64,000 nt of DNA from Plantactinospora sp040120695 (GTDB lineage Bacteria > Actinomycetota > Actinomycetes > Mycobacteriales > Micromonosporaceae): the NCBI RefSeq assembly GCF_040120695.1, contig NZ_JBEEAC010000006.1:1-64000 (forward strand), written 5' to 3'. Made by a program: the position numbers and the translations under genes. Each line of letters opens with the position of its first letter. Position 1 is the stretch's first letter. Positions 7,968 through 16,450 of this stretch are shown here, in pieces. A model generated the notes under the pieces. It worked only from the letters and a program-made list of their open reading frames with translations. It was not told the DNA's origin and did not search any database.

Positions 7968-8954
7968 TCACCGCGGCTCGTCCGCCGGTGACCTGGGCGG
8001 TAGTGCGGGATCCACCGGCTCCTCCGCGCCGCCCTGGCGGGCCCGGCCACGCTGCAACTCGGCGTTGATCTCCACGCCGAGCATCACCGCGCAGTTGGAG
8101 AGGTAGAGCCAGACCAGGAAGGCGATGACGGCACCGAGGCTGCCGTAGGTGACGTTGTAGGAGTCGAACCGGGAGACGTAGAAGCCGAAACCGGCCGAGA
8201 CGACGCCCCAGGCGACGAGGGCCACCGCACCGCCGACCGTGAGCCAGCGGAACCGGGGCTGCCGGACATTGGGGGCGATCCAGAACAGCAGCGAGAGCAG
8301 CAGCATCATGATCGCGACCAGGACCGGCCACTTCGCCACCGTCCAGGCGGTCCGGGGGGCGTCGCCGATCCCCAGCCGGTCGCCGACCGCCTCGGTGACC
8401 GGGCCGCTCACGATCAGCCCGGTGGCCACCACCGCCAGCAGTATCAGCGCGATCGCGGTCAGCCCGAGTTGCAACGGACGCAGCAGGTAGAAGGGGCGCC
8501 CCTCGGCGACCCCGTAGATCGCGTTGGAGGCCCGGGTGAACGCGCCGACGTAGCCCGAGGCGGACCAGAGCGCGGCCAGCACACCGAAGCCGAGCAGCAC
8601 CTTCGCCGACCCCTGGCTGTTGACCACGTCCCGCAGGACGTTCAGCACGCCCTCGTTCGCCACCACCGAGCCGGCGCCGATGTCCTCGGCGAGCCCGGCG
8701 ATGGTGTCGATGGTCCGTTCGCCGTTGGAGACCAGGCCGACCAGTGCGACGATCACGATCGCGGACGGGAACAGCGCCAGCACCCCGTAGTAGGTCAGTG
8801 CGGCGGCCCAGTCCGCGCAGTTGTCCCGCAGGAAGTTCCGGACACTCTGCACCAGGACCCCGCGCCAGGTCGACCAGCGCAACTGGCGCAGCCGGCGGGG
8901 GATGCGCCGGTCCCGACCGCGTACCGCCGGGACCGGCTCGGTGGTCGACGTCAT
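7968..8954 (-). CDS. YihY/BrkB-family membrane protein
   Basis: 328-residue integral membrane protein of the YihY/virulence-factor BrkB family, with about six membrane segments and family features ADWAAALTYYGVLALFPS near residue 50 and FGFYVSRFDSYNVTYGSLGA in the last third. The family was once proposed to be tRNA nucleases, but the bulk of evidence is for a membrane protein of unknown function. Start 8954 is preceded by an AGGGGGG ribosome site. The upstream intergenic region carries a 23-bp tandem repeat. DUF2795 and SRPBCC genes follow it. Confidence 0.87.
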   Translation of the reverse strand: MTSTTEPVPAVRGRDRRIPRRLRQLRWSTWRGVLVQSVRNFLRDNCADWAAALTYYGVLALFPSAIVIVALVGLVSNGERTIDTIAGLAEDIGAGSVVANEGVLNVLRDVVNSQGSAKVLLGFGVLAALWSASGYVGAFTRASNAIYGVAEGRPFYLLRPLQLGLTAIALILLAVVATGLIVSGPVTEAVGDRLGIGDAPRTAWTVAKWPVLVAIMMLLLSLLFWIAPNVRQPRFRWLTVGGAVALVAWGVVSAGFGFYVSRFDSYNVTYGSLGAVIAFLVWLYLSNCAVMLGVEINAELQRGRARQGGAEEPVDPALPPRSPADEPR

Positions 8955-9113
8955 GTTCCCCCCTCGTCTGCGTTGTCGGCCAAGCCGACTGGTTGCGTCG
9001 CGGCTGGGCTGCTTGCGTCGCGGCCGGGTTGGGCTGCCCGGTACCCAGCGCGGGAATCGGACAAACTTCCGGTGCCGTGGGGACCGACAGCGGGTGGCCG
9101 GGCGGGGGTCCGG

Positions 9114-9174
9114 TTCGGGTTTGTCGGCTGGTCGGGTTCGGGTTTGTCGGCTGGTCGGGTTCGGGTTTGTCGGC
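9114..9174. repeat. Tandem repeat, 23-bp unit, 2.7 copies
   Basis: Units beginning TTCGGGTTTGTCGGCTGGTC start at 9114, 9137 and 9160; the first two are identical and the third is cut short. The repeat lies in the divergent region between BrkB and the ChaB-like gene. Its period is not a multiple of three, which argues against coding. Confidence 0.85.
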
Positions 9175-9247
9175 GGTGGCTCGGGAAACCGAAGCACGGA
9201 GACAGTCGACGATACGAGAGACAGGAACGATCCGGAGGAGGAAGATC

Positions 9248-9670
9248 ATGCCCGGACGCGAGGTTCTGCCCAGCACCCTGCGACGCTCCCCGCAGAAGGC
9301 CCAGCGGACCTGGGCGAAGACCCACGACTCGGCGGTCGAGACCTATGGCGAGGGGCAGCGGTCGCACCGGACCGCGTTCGCCGCGCTGAAGCACTCGTTC
9401 GAGAAGGTCGGTGACCATTGGGAGCCGAAGGGGCGCAAGGGCCCGAGTGACGAGCAGGCGGCCGGCGGTGGGCCGGCGCGGCGCGCACCGACCGCCGGTG
9501 GGGTGGACGCCAACGCCCCGAAGGAACACCTGATGGAGGTGGCGAGGCGCCTCGACCTCAAGGGTCGGTCCCGGATGACCAAGGCCGAACTCGTCGACGC
9601 GATCCAGAAGGCGAACAACCGGAAGACCACCGCCTCCCGTGGGCGGGAGAAGAGCCGGAACCGCCGCTGA
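9248..9670 (+). CDS. ChaB-like protein with Rho-N/SAP-like C-terminus
   Basis: 140-residue basic protein. The N-terminal half (about 5-60: LPSTLRRSPQKAQRTWAKTH, then AFAALKHSFEKVGDHW) matches the ChaB family, named after an E. coli cation-transport regulator of uncertain role. The C-terminal half (MEVARRLDLKGRSRMTKAEL) resembles a Rho-N/SAP-type nucleic-acid-binding helix-extended-helix. A strong GGAGGAGG ribosome site precedes the ATG at 9248. It is divergent from BrkB. The two-domain arrangement is common in actinomycetes and suggests a nucleic-acid-linked stress role. Confidence 0.82.
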   Translation: MPGREVLPSTLRRSPQKAQRTWAKTHDSAVETYGEGQRSHRTAFAALKHSFEKVGDHWEPKGRKGPSDEQAAGGGPARRAPTAGGVDANAPKEHLMEVARRLDLKGRSRMTKAELVDAIQKANNRKTTASRGREKSRNRR

Positions 9671-9748
9671 GCCGCAGGGCGGATCAGCGGTGGAGGGGCA
9701 TGGGTTCGGGGAGGGGCACGGGCGCTGGGCGCGGCGGGGCCGCGGGGT

Positions 9749-11188
9749 TCACCACCGGCCGCCTTCCCCACCCGGTCCCTCGATGTGTACGACCTTGGTG
9801 GCGATCAGCTCGTCCAGCAGCTCCGGGCCGTACCCGAAGCCCTGACCGCTGCAGCCCCGAGGCTCGGCGGCGCCGCCGGGTGCCCCGCCGAAGATGGCAT
9901 TGATCTTCACGGTCCCGACCGGCAGCTCCCGCCAGGCCCGCTGCGCGTGGCTCATCGATCCGGTGAGCACTGTCGCCGCCAGCCCGTACGGCGAGGAAGA
10001 CGCCCTGGACAGCGCCTCGTCGAACGAGTCGACCACCATCACCGGGGCGACCGGGCCGAAGGTCTCCTCCCGCATCACCGCCATCTGGTCGGTGCAGTCG
10101 GCGAGCACGGTGGGCGGGTAGAAGGAACCGGGCCCGTCCGGAACGGTGCCGCCGCACAGCAACCCGGCACCATCCGCCACCGCCGCCTCGACCTGCCCGT
10201 GCACCTGGTCACGGTGTCGCCGGTCGACCAGTGGCCCGAGGTCGTGCTGCGGGTCGCGGCCCGGTCCGGGCCGCAGCGCCCCGGCCCGTTCCACCAGAGC
10301 GGCGAGGAACGGGGTGGAGACCGGCCGGAGGACGTAGATCCGCTCCACCGAGACGCAGAGCTGCCCGGCGTTGGCGAAGGCACCTGTCGCGGCCTGCTCG
10401 GCGGCCCAGAGCGGGTCGACGTCACCGTCGACGATCAGCGGGTCGCTGCCGCCGTTCTCCAGCAGCGCCTTGGCGCCGGAGCGGGCGCAGGCGGCGGCGA
10501 TCGACCGTCCGGTGGCGCTCGAACCGACGTGCGCGACGACATCGACCTTCTGCTCTGCCAGCGCGGCACCTACCGATCCATCGCCGGTGAGCAGGGAGAG
10601 CACCCCGGACGGCAGGTGCTCGTCGAGCAGCCGGGCGAGCAGCCAACCGCTGGCCGTACTCCGCTCGCTCGGCTTGTAGACGACGGTGTTCCCGGTGGCC
10701 AGGGCCGCGCCGAGCAGCCCGCAGGAGACCGCGACCGGGTCGTTCCACGGCGTGACGACGGCGACCACGCCGCGCGGTTGCGGCACCATCAGATCGATGG
10801 CGTCGGGGTCGCCGTCGAGCGTGCGACCGCCCCGCACGGGGGCGAGTTCGGCGTACTGGCGCAGCGTCGACACACCGGCCTGGACTCCGGCGCGGGCGGC
10901 GGCCAGCGGTCGGCCCATCTCGGCGGTCTCCGCCTCGGCGAGCCGCTCCGCGCACGCCTCGATCGCGTCCGCGGCGCGGTGCAGCGCAGCGGCGCGGTCG
11001 GCGGGTGTGGTCCGGGCCCACTGGGGGGCCATCGACCTGGCCGCCTTGACCGCCGCCTCGACCTCGGCCCCGGTGGCCACCGGGACCCGGCTGACCGGGG
11101 TACCGTCGGCCGGATCGACCACGGTCAACCATCCCGCATCGCCACTGCCGTCCCACACCCCGGCGACGAGTTGCTGCACCTGATACAT
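9749..11188 (-). CDS. Aldehyde dehydrogenase family protein
   Basis: 479-residue NAD(P)-dependent aldehyde dehydrogenase. Conserved parts are VVTPWNDPVAVSCGLLGAAL with KPSE (cofactor binding), the general base in LLENGGSDPLIV and the catalytic Cys in FANAGQLCVSVERIYV; the C-terminal part has the usual EETFGPVAPVMVV. The GG-S-DP pattern around the Glu resembles the succinate-semialdehyde dehydrogenase branch, but the substrate is not assignable. The start at 11188 gives the normal family length; the longer frame upstream does not look coding. No Shine-Dalgarno motif is visible. It is divergent from the phytoene-dehydrogenase-like gene and convergent with the ChaB-like gene. Confidence 0.88.
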   Translation of the reverse strand: MYQVQQLVAGVWDGSGDAGWLTVVDPADGTPVSRVPVATGAEVEAAVKAARSMAPQWARTTPADRAAALHRAADAIEACAERLAEAETAEMGRPLAAARAGVQAGVSTLRQYAELAPVRGGRTLDGDPDAIDLMVPQPRGVVAVVTPWNDPVAVSCGLLGAALATGNTVVYKPSERSTASGWLLARLLDEHLPSGVLSLLTGDGSVGAALAEQKVDVVAHVGSSATGRSIAAACARSGAKALLENGGSDPLIVDGDVDPLWAAEQAATGAFANAGQLCVSVERIYVLRPVSTPFLAALVERAGALRPGPGRDPQHDLGPLVDRRHRDQVHGQVEAAVADGAGLLCGGTVPDGPGSFYPPTVLADCTDQMAVMREETFGPVAPVMVVDSFDEALSRASSSPYGLAATVLTGSMSHAQRAWRELPVGTVKINAIFGGAPGGAAEPRGCSGQGFGYGPELLDELIATKVVHIEGPGGEGGRW

Positions 11189-11281
11189 GGAGCGCAGTTT
11201 GCCCCGGTCCGGGGGGTCCAAACCATTCCCGCCACCGGCACTCCGGCGGGTGATCAAGCCGGCCGGGCAGGCCGGGCGGGA

Positions 11282-11287
11282 TAGGGT
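11282..11287 (+). promoter_or_regulatory. -10 element (TAGGGT) of phytoene-dehydrogenase-like gene
   Basis: TAGGGT spans -12 to -7 of the GTG at 11294 and there is no ribosome site, consistent with leaderless transcription. Confidence 0.5.
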
Positions 11288-11293
11288 GCTCGG

Positions 11294-12895
11294 GTGACGG
11301 CGCTGGGGGAAACCGCCGACGCGGTCGTCGTCGGTGCGGGACACAACGGCCTGGTCGCCGCGAATCTGCTGGCGGATGCCGGGTGGGACGTGCTGGTCCT
11401 GGAGGCGACCGGCGAGCCGGGTGGCGCGGTCCGGTCGGCCGAGGTGACCGCCCCGGGTTACCTGAGCGACCTCTACAGCGCCTTCTATCCGCTCGGCTAC
11501 GCCTCGCCGGTGCTGCGCCGGCTGGGCCTGGACGGCTACGGACTGACCTGGCGGCATGCCCCGCACGTGCTGGCGCACCTGTTTCCCGACGACGACGCCG
11601 TACTGCTCGACCGCGATCCCGAGGTCACTGCCGCCTCGCTGGCGCGGTTCGGCGCCGGGGACGACGAACGGTGGATCGAGGCGTACGCGCAGTGGCGGCA
11701 GATCTCCGCGCCCCTGCTCGACGCGCTCTTCACGCCGTTCCCGCCGGTACGCGGCGGCCTGGCGCTCGCCCGCCGGCTGCGTACGGCCGGGATGCTCCGG
11801 CTGGCCCGCCGGCTGGTGCTGCCCAGCGCCCGACTCGGGGCGGAACTCTTCACCGGATCGGGCGGCCCGGCCCTGCTCACCGGCTGTGCGCTGCACACCG
11901 ATCTCACTCCGGACGAGCCCGGTTCCGGTGTGTACGGCTGGTTGCTGGCCATGCTGGGCCAACAGGTCGGCTGGCCGGTACCGGTCGGTGGGGCACAGCG
12001 GATCACCGACGCGCTACTGGCCCGACTGCGGGACCGGGGCGGCCGGCTGCGTACGGGCACTCCGGTCGACCGCGTGCTGGTGGCCCGGAACCGGGCCGTG
12101 GGGGTGCGCTCGGCGGACGGCCTGCTGTGGCGGGCCCGCCGCGCCGTGCTGGCCGACGTGCCCGCCCCGGCGCTCTTCCTCGACCTGGTCGGTGCCGGGC
12201 GGCTGCCGTCCCGGCTGGTGGACGACCTGGCGCACTTTCGGTGGGACGGCTCCACGGTCAAAGTGGACTGGGCACTGACCGGGCCGATGCCGTGGCGCGA
12301 TCCGGCGGTGGCCGGCGCCGGCACCGTGCACCTCGGCGGCGACGTCACCGAGCTGCGCCGGTACGCGGCCGCGCTGCACCGGGGCGAGGTGCCGGCCGAG
12401 CCGTTCGTGCTGGCCGGACAGATGACGGTCGCGGACCCGAGCCGCTCGCCGGCCGGTACCGAGTCGCTCTGGGCGTACACCCACCTGCCGTTCCGGCGGG
12501 GCTGGCGGGCGGAGGAGGTCGGGGCGCACGTCGAGCGGATCGAGGCGGTGCTGGAACGGGCGGCCCCCGGTTTCGGACGGCTGGTCAGGGCACGACACGT
12601 GGCTGGGCCGGCCGAGTTGGCGGCCGGCAACCCGAGCCTGGTCGGCGGCGCGGTGGGCGGAGGTACCTCCGCCGCGTACCAGCAGCTCTTCCTCCGCCCG
12701 GTGCCCGGGCTCGGCCGGGCGGACACCCCGATCGACAGGTTGTTCCTGGCCAGTGCATCGGCACACCCGGGCGGCGGGGTGCACGGCGGCCCCGGGGCGA
12801 ACGCGGCGCGAGCGGCACTGGCCCGGGATCGTACCCTGACCGGCGGGGCGTACGCCGCCGTCCTCTCCCGGGCCCAGCGCGCCGTCTACGCCTGA
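11294..12895 (+). CDS. Phytoene-dehydrogenase-like FAD oxidoreductase
   Basis: 533-residue flavoprotein of the phytoene desaturase/amine-oxidase superfamily. The N-terminal dinucleotide site VVVGAGHNGLVAANLLADAG is followed by LEATGEPGGAVRS, and the C-terminal flavin motif includes SASAHPGGGVHGGPGANAA. The family covers carotenoid desaturases, but many actinomycete members lie outside carotenoid clusters, and no crtB, crtE or cyclase gene is nearby. The substrate is therefore unknown. The GTG start at 11294 immediately precedes the Rossmann fold. Its end overlaps the end of the convergent mannosyltransferase gene by 10 bp. Confidence 0.85.
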   Translation: MTALGETADAVVVGAGHNGLVAANLLADAGWDVLVLEATGEPGGAVRSAEVTAPGYLSDLYSAFYPLGYASPVLRRLGLDGYGLTWRHAPHVLAHLFPDDDAVLLDRDPEVTAASLARFGAGDDERWIEAYAQWRQISAPLLDALFTPFPPVRGGLALARRLRTAGMLRLARRLVLPSARLGAELFTGSGGPALLTGCALHTDLTPDEPGSGVYGWLLAMLGQQVGWPVPVGGAQRITDALLARLRDRGGRLRTGTPVDRVLVARNRAVGVRSADGLLWRARRAVLADVPAPALFLDLVGAGRLPSRLVDDLAHFRWDGSTVKVDWALTGPMPWRDPAVAGAGTVHLGGDVTELRRYAAALHRGEVPAEPFVLAGQMTVADPSRSPAGTESLWAYTHLPFRRGWRAEEVGAHVERIEAVLERAAPGFGRLVRARHVAGPAELAAGNPSLVGGAVGGGTSAAYQQLFLRPVPGLGRADTPIDRLFLASASAHPGGGVHGGPGANAARAALARDRTLTGGAYAAVLSRAQRAVYA

Positions 12896-14349
12896 TCCGC
12901 GCCGCTCACCCCTGACCCGCGCTTACCCGGGGTCGGCCTCGGCGCCGCGGGTACCTTGTCGGCGGGGCCGCTCTCGTCAGACGCGGCAGCCACGGCCGGC
13001 TCCGCGACCGTTGCCGGCTCGCTGGCCGTTACCGGCTCCGCCACGGTCGCGGGCTCGCCGACCGGCGCCGGCTCGATGGCTTCGACCGGCTCAGCCACCT
13101 GCACCGATTCGGCGACCTTTGCCGCCTTCGCTGCCTTTGTTGCCTTAGTAGCACTCGAGGCCTTCGTAGCCTTCGTAGCCTTTGTGGCCTTCGTGGCCTT
13201 TGTTGCCTTCGTAGTTTTCGTAGCCTTCGCCGGCTTCGTGCCGTCGGTCGACTTCGTGGCCCTCGGCCTCGTCGCCTTCACCGGTTTCGTAACCTTGGCT
13301 GGCTCCTCCGTAACCTTGGCCGGCTCGTCCGCCTTGGCCGCCTCCTCCGTAACCTTGGTCGACTGCTTCGCCTTGGCAGGCTGATCGGTGACCTCGGCCG
13401 GCTGCTGCACGGCCTCTGCGGGCTCCGTGACCTGGGCGGGCTCCGTGACCTGGGCGGGCGCCGTGACCTTGGCGGGTGCCGCGACCTGGGCGGGCTCCGT
13501 GACCTGAGCGGGTGCCGGCGGCACGGTCGATGCCGGAACCTCGGTCGACGCCGGGTCCCCGACCATGGAGGGCGCCTTCGGTGACCGGGTGATGTTGCGG
13601 TGCCGTCCGCGCAGCTTGAACGGCATCAGGGCGCTTTCGATCTTGGTCGCGGTGGTCATCTTCGAGTCGCCGTCCAGGCGCTCCTGGAACCGGATCGGCA
13701 CCTCGAGAATGGTGTGCCCGAGCTTGGTGGCGAGGTAGTGCATCTCGACCTGGAAGCTGTATCCGTTGGACTGCACCCGGTGCAGGCCGATGTCGCGCAG
13801 CGCGTCCGCCTGCCAGATCTTGAAGCCGGCGGTGAGGTCCCGGATCCGCACCTGGAGCAGGGTGTGCACGTAGAAGTTGGCCCAACCGCTGAGCGCCCGC
13901 CGGTAGAGCGGCCACGCCTCGTCGAGCTGCCCGCCGGGGACGTACCGGGAGCCGATCACCACACCGGCCCGGGTGGAGAGCAGTGAACCGAGCATCCCGG
14001 GCAGCGCCTCCGGCGGGTGGGACAGGTCCGCGTCCATCTGCGCGACGTACTCCGCACCGGACTCCAGAGCCCGGGTCATCCCGTCGACGTACGCCCGCCC
14101 GAGCCCCTCCTTGCCCGCGCGGTGCAGGACCTGGATCCGGTCCGGATGCTCGATCGCGAGCTTGTCCGCCACCTCGCCGGTGCCGTCCGGGGAGTTGTCG
14201 TCGGCGACCAGGATGTGCAGCCCGGGCAGCGGCAATGCGAGTAGTCGCTCGACCAGCACAGGCAGGTTCCCCGCCTCGTTGTAGGTGGGGACGACGACGG
14301 TCAGGCGAACGTCCCGCCAGGGAGATGGCAGCTGCACGGGTTCGATCAT
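12886..14349 (-). CDS. Polyprenol-phosphate mannosyltransferase-like GT2 with long repetitive tail
   Basis: 487-residue protein. Residues 1 to about 250 form a family 2 glycosyltransferase of the dolichol/polyprenol-phosphate mannose synthase type: VVPTYNEAGNLPVL, VADDNSPDGTGEVAD, QMDADLSHPPE (the DXD-like metal site) and the GSRYVPGG segment. From about 255 to the end runs a 230-residue low-complexity tail: first AQVTEPAQV-like units, then a lysine-rich KATKATKATK stretch (about 366-403), then EPATVAEPV units. The tail has no membrane segment. ATG 14349 is preceded by GAGG. The gene is divergent from the heptose operon, and a polyprenol-phosphate sugar donor would suit an envelope glycan pathway. 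The tail's function is unknown. Confidence 0.87.
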   Translation of the reverse strand: MIEPVQLPSPWRDVRLTVVVPTYNEAGNLPVLVERLLALPLPGLHILVADDNSPDGTGEVADKLAIEHPDRIQVLHRAGKEGLGRAYVDGMTRALESGAEYVAQMDADLSHPPEALPGMLGSLLSTRAGVVIGSRYVPGGQLDEAWPLYRRALSGWANFYVHTLLQVRIRDLTAGFKIWQADALRDIGLHRVQSNGYSFQVEMHYLATKLGHTILEVPIRFQERLDGDSKMTTATKIESALMPFKLRGRHRNITRSPKAPSMVGDPASTEVPASTVPPAPAQVTEPAQVAAPAKVTAPAQVTEPAQVTEPAEAVQQPAEVTDQPAKAKQSTKVTEEAAKADEPAKVTEEPAKVTKPVKATRPRATKSTDGTKPAKATKTTKATKATKATKATKATKASSATKATKAAKAAKVAESVQVAEPVEAIEPAPVGEPATVAEPVTASEPATVAEPAVAAASDESGPADKVPAAPRPTPGKRGSGVSGADQA

Positions 14350-14749
14350 CGGGGCATCCTCGGTTGGCCGACAGCGGTCAGGGGCAAAGCCTAACTTGAC
14401 ACAACGCGCGGGCCGCAACACGGGCCGGAAGGGGCATACCGGCCCGCACCTCGGTGAACCTCACCTGGCGGCCCGAAAATCCGGGGTTGGCGGCCGGGTA
14501 ACGGTTCGGCTCTGGATAGCGGCGACCCACCCGGGGTATGCCGACTGGCGACGACGACCAGAGCGGACCGCGACGACGACCAGAGCGGACCGCAGGCCCG
14601 ACGGGGACGTCGGACGGGTCCGGCGCGCCCGCGGGCCGGGACGAATTGATGTTTACTCCTCCTGCTCCCGGGAACCCGCGGCCGTGCGCAACGACCAGGT
14701 CGACCCGCATCAGTGCAGGTCAGGGGCACCGCACGGTGGCCCGGCCGGG
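14350..14749. other. Divergent intergenic region before the heptose operon
   Basis: A 400-bp region between the divergent GT2 gene and the heptose operon. It holds a 22-bp tandem duplication (14549-14592) and a TTGACA hexamer at 14396-14401 with no good -10 partner. A reading frame stays open through it on the plus strand, but the 22-bp duplication would break that frame and the translation shows no conserved motif, so it is treated as non-coding leader and promoter. Confidence 0.55.
14549..14592. repeat. Perfect 22-bp tandem duplication
   Basis: Two adjacent identical 22-bp copies, each beginning CGACGACGACCAGAGCGG, lie in the leader of the heptose operon. The period is not divisible by three. 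Confidence 0.9.
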
Positions 14750-16450
14750 GTGTGGGCCAGGGCTGGTCTGTTCGACGCGGTGCTCTTCGACCGGGACGGC
14801 ACGCTGGTGCACGACGTGCCGTACAACGGGGATCCGGCCCTGGTCCGGCCGATGCCGGGCGCCCGGGATGCGCTCGACCGGCTCCGTGCCGCAGGGCTGC
14901 GCTTGGGGGTGGTGACAAACCAGTCCGGGGTGGCCCGCGGCCGGTTCAGTTCCGCCGATCTGGCCCGGGTCAATGCCCGGGTCGACGAACTTCTGGGGCC
15001 CTTCGACACCTGGCAGGTCTGCCCGCACGCCGAACCGGCCCCGGGGGCGCGTGGCTGTCACTGCCGCAAGCCCGCACCCGGGATGGTCCTGGACGCGGCC
15101 CGCGCGCTCGGCACCGAGCCGACCCGCTGCGTACTCGTCGGCGACATCGGTGCCGACATGACCGCTGCCGGCGCGGCCGGCGCGAGCGCGGTACTGGTAC
15201 CGACGCCAGCCACCCGGCCGGACGAGGTGGCCGCCGCGCCCGCCGTCGCCGGTGACCTGCGCGGCGCGGTCGACCTGATCCTCCGTCGGCACCGTTCCAC
15301 GCTGGGCGGCGCGGCTCCCGGCGCCCCGCCCCGACGCCCCCGCTGCGTGCTGGTGGCCCGGCCGGACTCGGCCGGGGACGTGCTGGTGACCGGCCCGGCG
15401 ATCCGGGCGGTCGCCGCCGGTGCCGACCGGGTGGTGCTGCTCTGCGGGCCACGGGGCCGGGCCGCCGCCGAACTGCTGCCGGGAATCGACGAGCTGGTCG
15501 AGTGGCGGCTGCCCTGGATCGACCCGGAACCCGGCCCGGTCGACCGGACCGAGGTCGACCGGCTCACCGCCCGGCTGGCCGACACCGGGGCCGACGAGGC
15601 GGTGCTGTTCACCTCGTTCCACCAGTCCGCGCTGCCGCTCGCCCTGGTGCTGCGGATGGCCGGGGTGGGCCGGATCTCGGCGATCAGCCCGGACTACCCG
15701 GGCTCGCTGCTCGATGTGCGGCACCGGGTGTCGCCGGGGGTCCCCGAGGCCGAGCGGGCGCTGTCGCTGGCGGCGGCGGCCGGTTTCGTGCTGCCGCCCG
15801 GGGACGAGCCGGTGCTGCGGCTGCGCGCGGAGGCGGGTGCGGCGCCCGCCGACGGCACCCTGCCGGAGCCGGGGTACGTCGTGCTGCACCCCGGGTCGTC
15901 GGTGCAGGCCCGGGCCTGCCCGCCCGAACTGTGTGCCGAGATCGTCACGGCGCTGACCGGCGCAGGGCATCGGGTGGTGGTGACCGGCGGTCCCGGGGAG
16001 CGGCCGCTGACCGCCCGGGTCGCCGGGCGTACCGGGATCGACCTGGGCGGGCAGACCTCGCTGACCGGGCTGGCCGCGATCATCGCCCGGGCGGGTTGCC
16101 TGGTCGTCGGGAACACCGGCCCGGCACACCTGGCCGCCGCGCTCGGCGTACCGGTGGTGAGCCTCTTCGCCCCGACCGTCCCGTTCGGACAGTGGGGGCC
16201 GTACCGGGTGCCGACCGTGCGGCTCGGTGTCGCCGCCGCGGGCTGCCGGCACACCCGGGCCACCACCTGCCCGGTGCCCGGACACCCGTGCCTGTCCGAC
16301 ATCGAGCCGCGCGAGGTGGTCGAGGCGGTCCGGCTGCTCGGCGCCGCCGCCCGACGCGGTGGCCTGGCTCGCCCCGCCCCGACGGCACCGCCGGGCCCGC
16401 CGCCGTCGGCTGCGGTGGCGCTGGCCGGCGCGGAGGAGGTGCGGCGGTGA
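14750..16450 (+). CDS. GmhB-type HAD phosphatase fused to GT9 heptosyltransferase
   Basis: 566-residue fusion. The N-terminal HAD-IIIA domain (about 1-185) carries DRDGTLVHD, VTNQSGVARG, a zinc-binding CPHAEPAPGARGCHCRK segment and VGDIGADM, matching D-glycero-D-manno-heptose-1,7-bisphosphate 7-phosphatase. The C-terminal part (about 195-545) is a family 9 glycosyltransferase with LVARPDSAGDVLVTGPAIR, VLHPGSSVQAR and GNTGPAHLAAALGVPVVSLF. In Gram-negative bacteria these are separate proteins. The start is uncertain: GTG 14750 sits just before the conserved LFDAVLFDRDG, and a longer frame would cross a 22-bp duplication. It is the first gene of an operon; its stop overlaps the next start (GTGA). 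Confidence 0.87.
   Translation: MWARAGLFDAVLFDRDGTLVHDVPYNGDPALVRPMPGARDALDRLRAAGLRLGVVTNQSGVARGRFSSADLARVNARVDELLGPFDTWQVCPHAEPAPGARGCHCRKPAPGMVLDAARALGTEPTRCVLVGDIGADMTAAGAAGASAVLVPTPATRPDEVAAAPAVAGDLRGAVDLILRRHRSTLGGAAPGAPPRRPRCVLVARPDSAGDVLVTGPAIRAVAAGADRVVLLCGPRGRAAAELLPGIDELVEWRLPWIDPEPGPVDRTEVDRLTARLADTGADEAVLFTSFHQSALPLALVLRMAGVGRISAISPDYPGSLLDVRHRVSPGVPEAERALSLAAAAGFVLPPGDEPVLRLRAEAGAAPADGTLPEPGYVVLHPGSSVQARACPPELCAEIVTALTGAGHRVVVTGGPGERPLTARVAGRTGIDLGGQTSLTGLAAIIARAGCLVVGNTGPAHLAAALGVPVVSLFAPTVPFGQWGPYRVPTVRLGVAAAGCRHTRATTCPVPGHPCLSDIEPREVVEAVRLLGAAARRGGLARPAPTAPPGPPPSAAVALAGAEEVRR

Noticed and set aside
9114..9174. SigB-type promoters (GTTT...GGGT) inside the 23-bp repeat
   Set aside because: The spacing and the second hexamer do not match the consensus, and repeats of G and T would produce such matches by chance.
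12956..13384. Plus-strand frame of Ala/Val/Phe repeats opposite the GT2 tail
   Set aside because: It is the mirror of the repetitive tail of the gene on the other strand; the GT2 frame is supported by a complete enzyme domain.
14285..14749. N-terminal extension of the GmhB-GT9 frame
   Set aside because: The open frame continues upstream to 14285 and overlaps the GT2 gene start, but it crosses a perfect 22-bp duplication that would shift the frame, has no conserved motif and no ribosome site.
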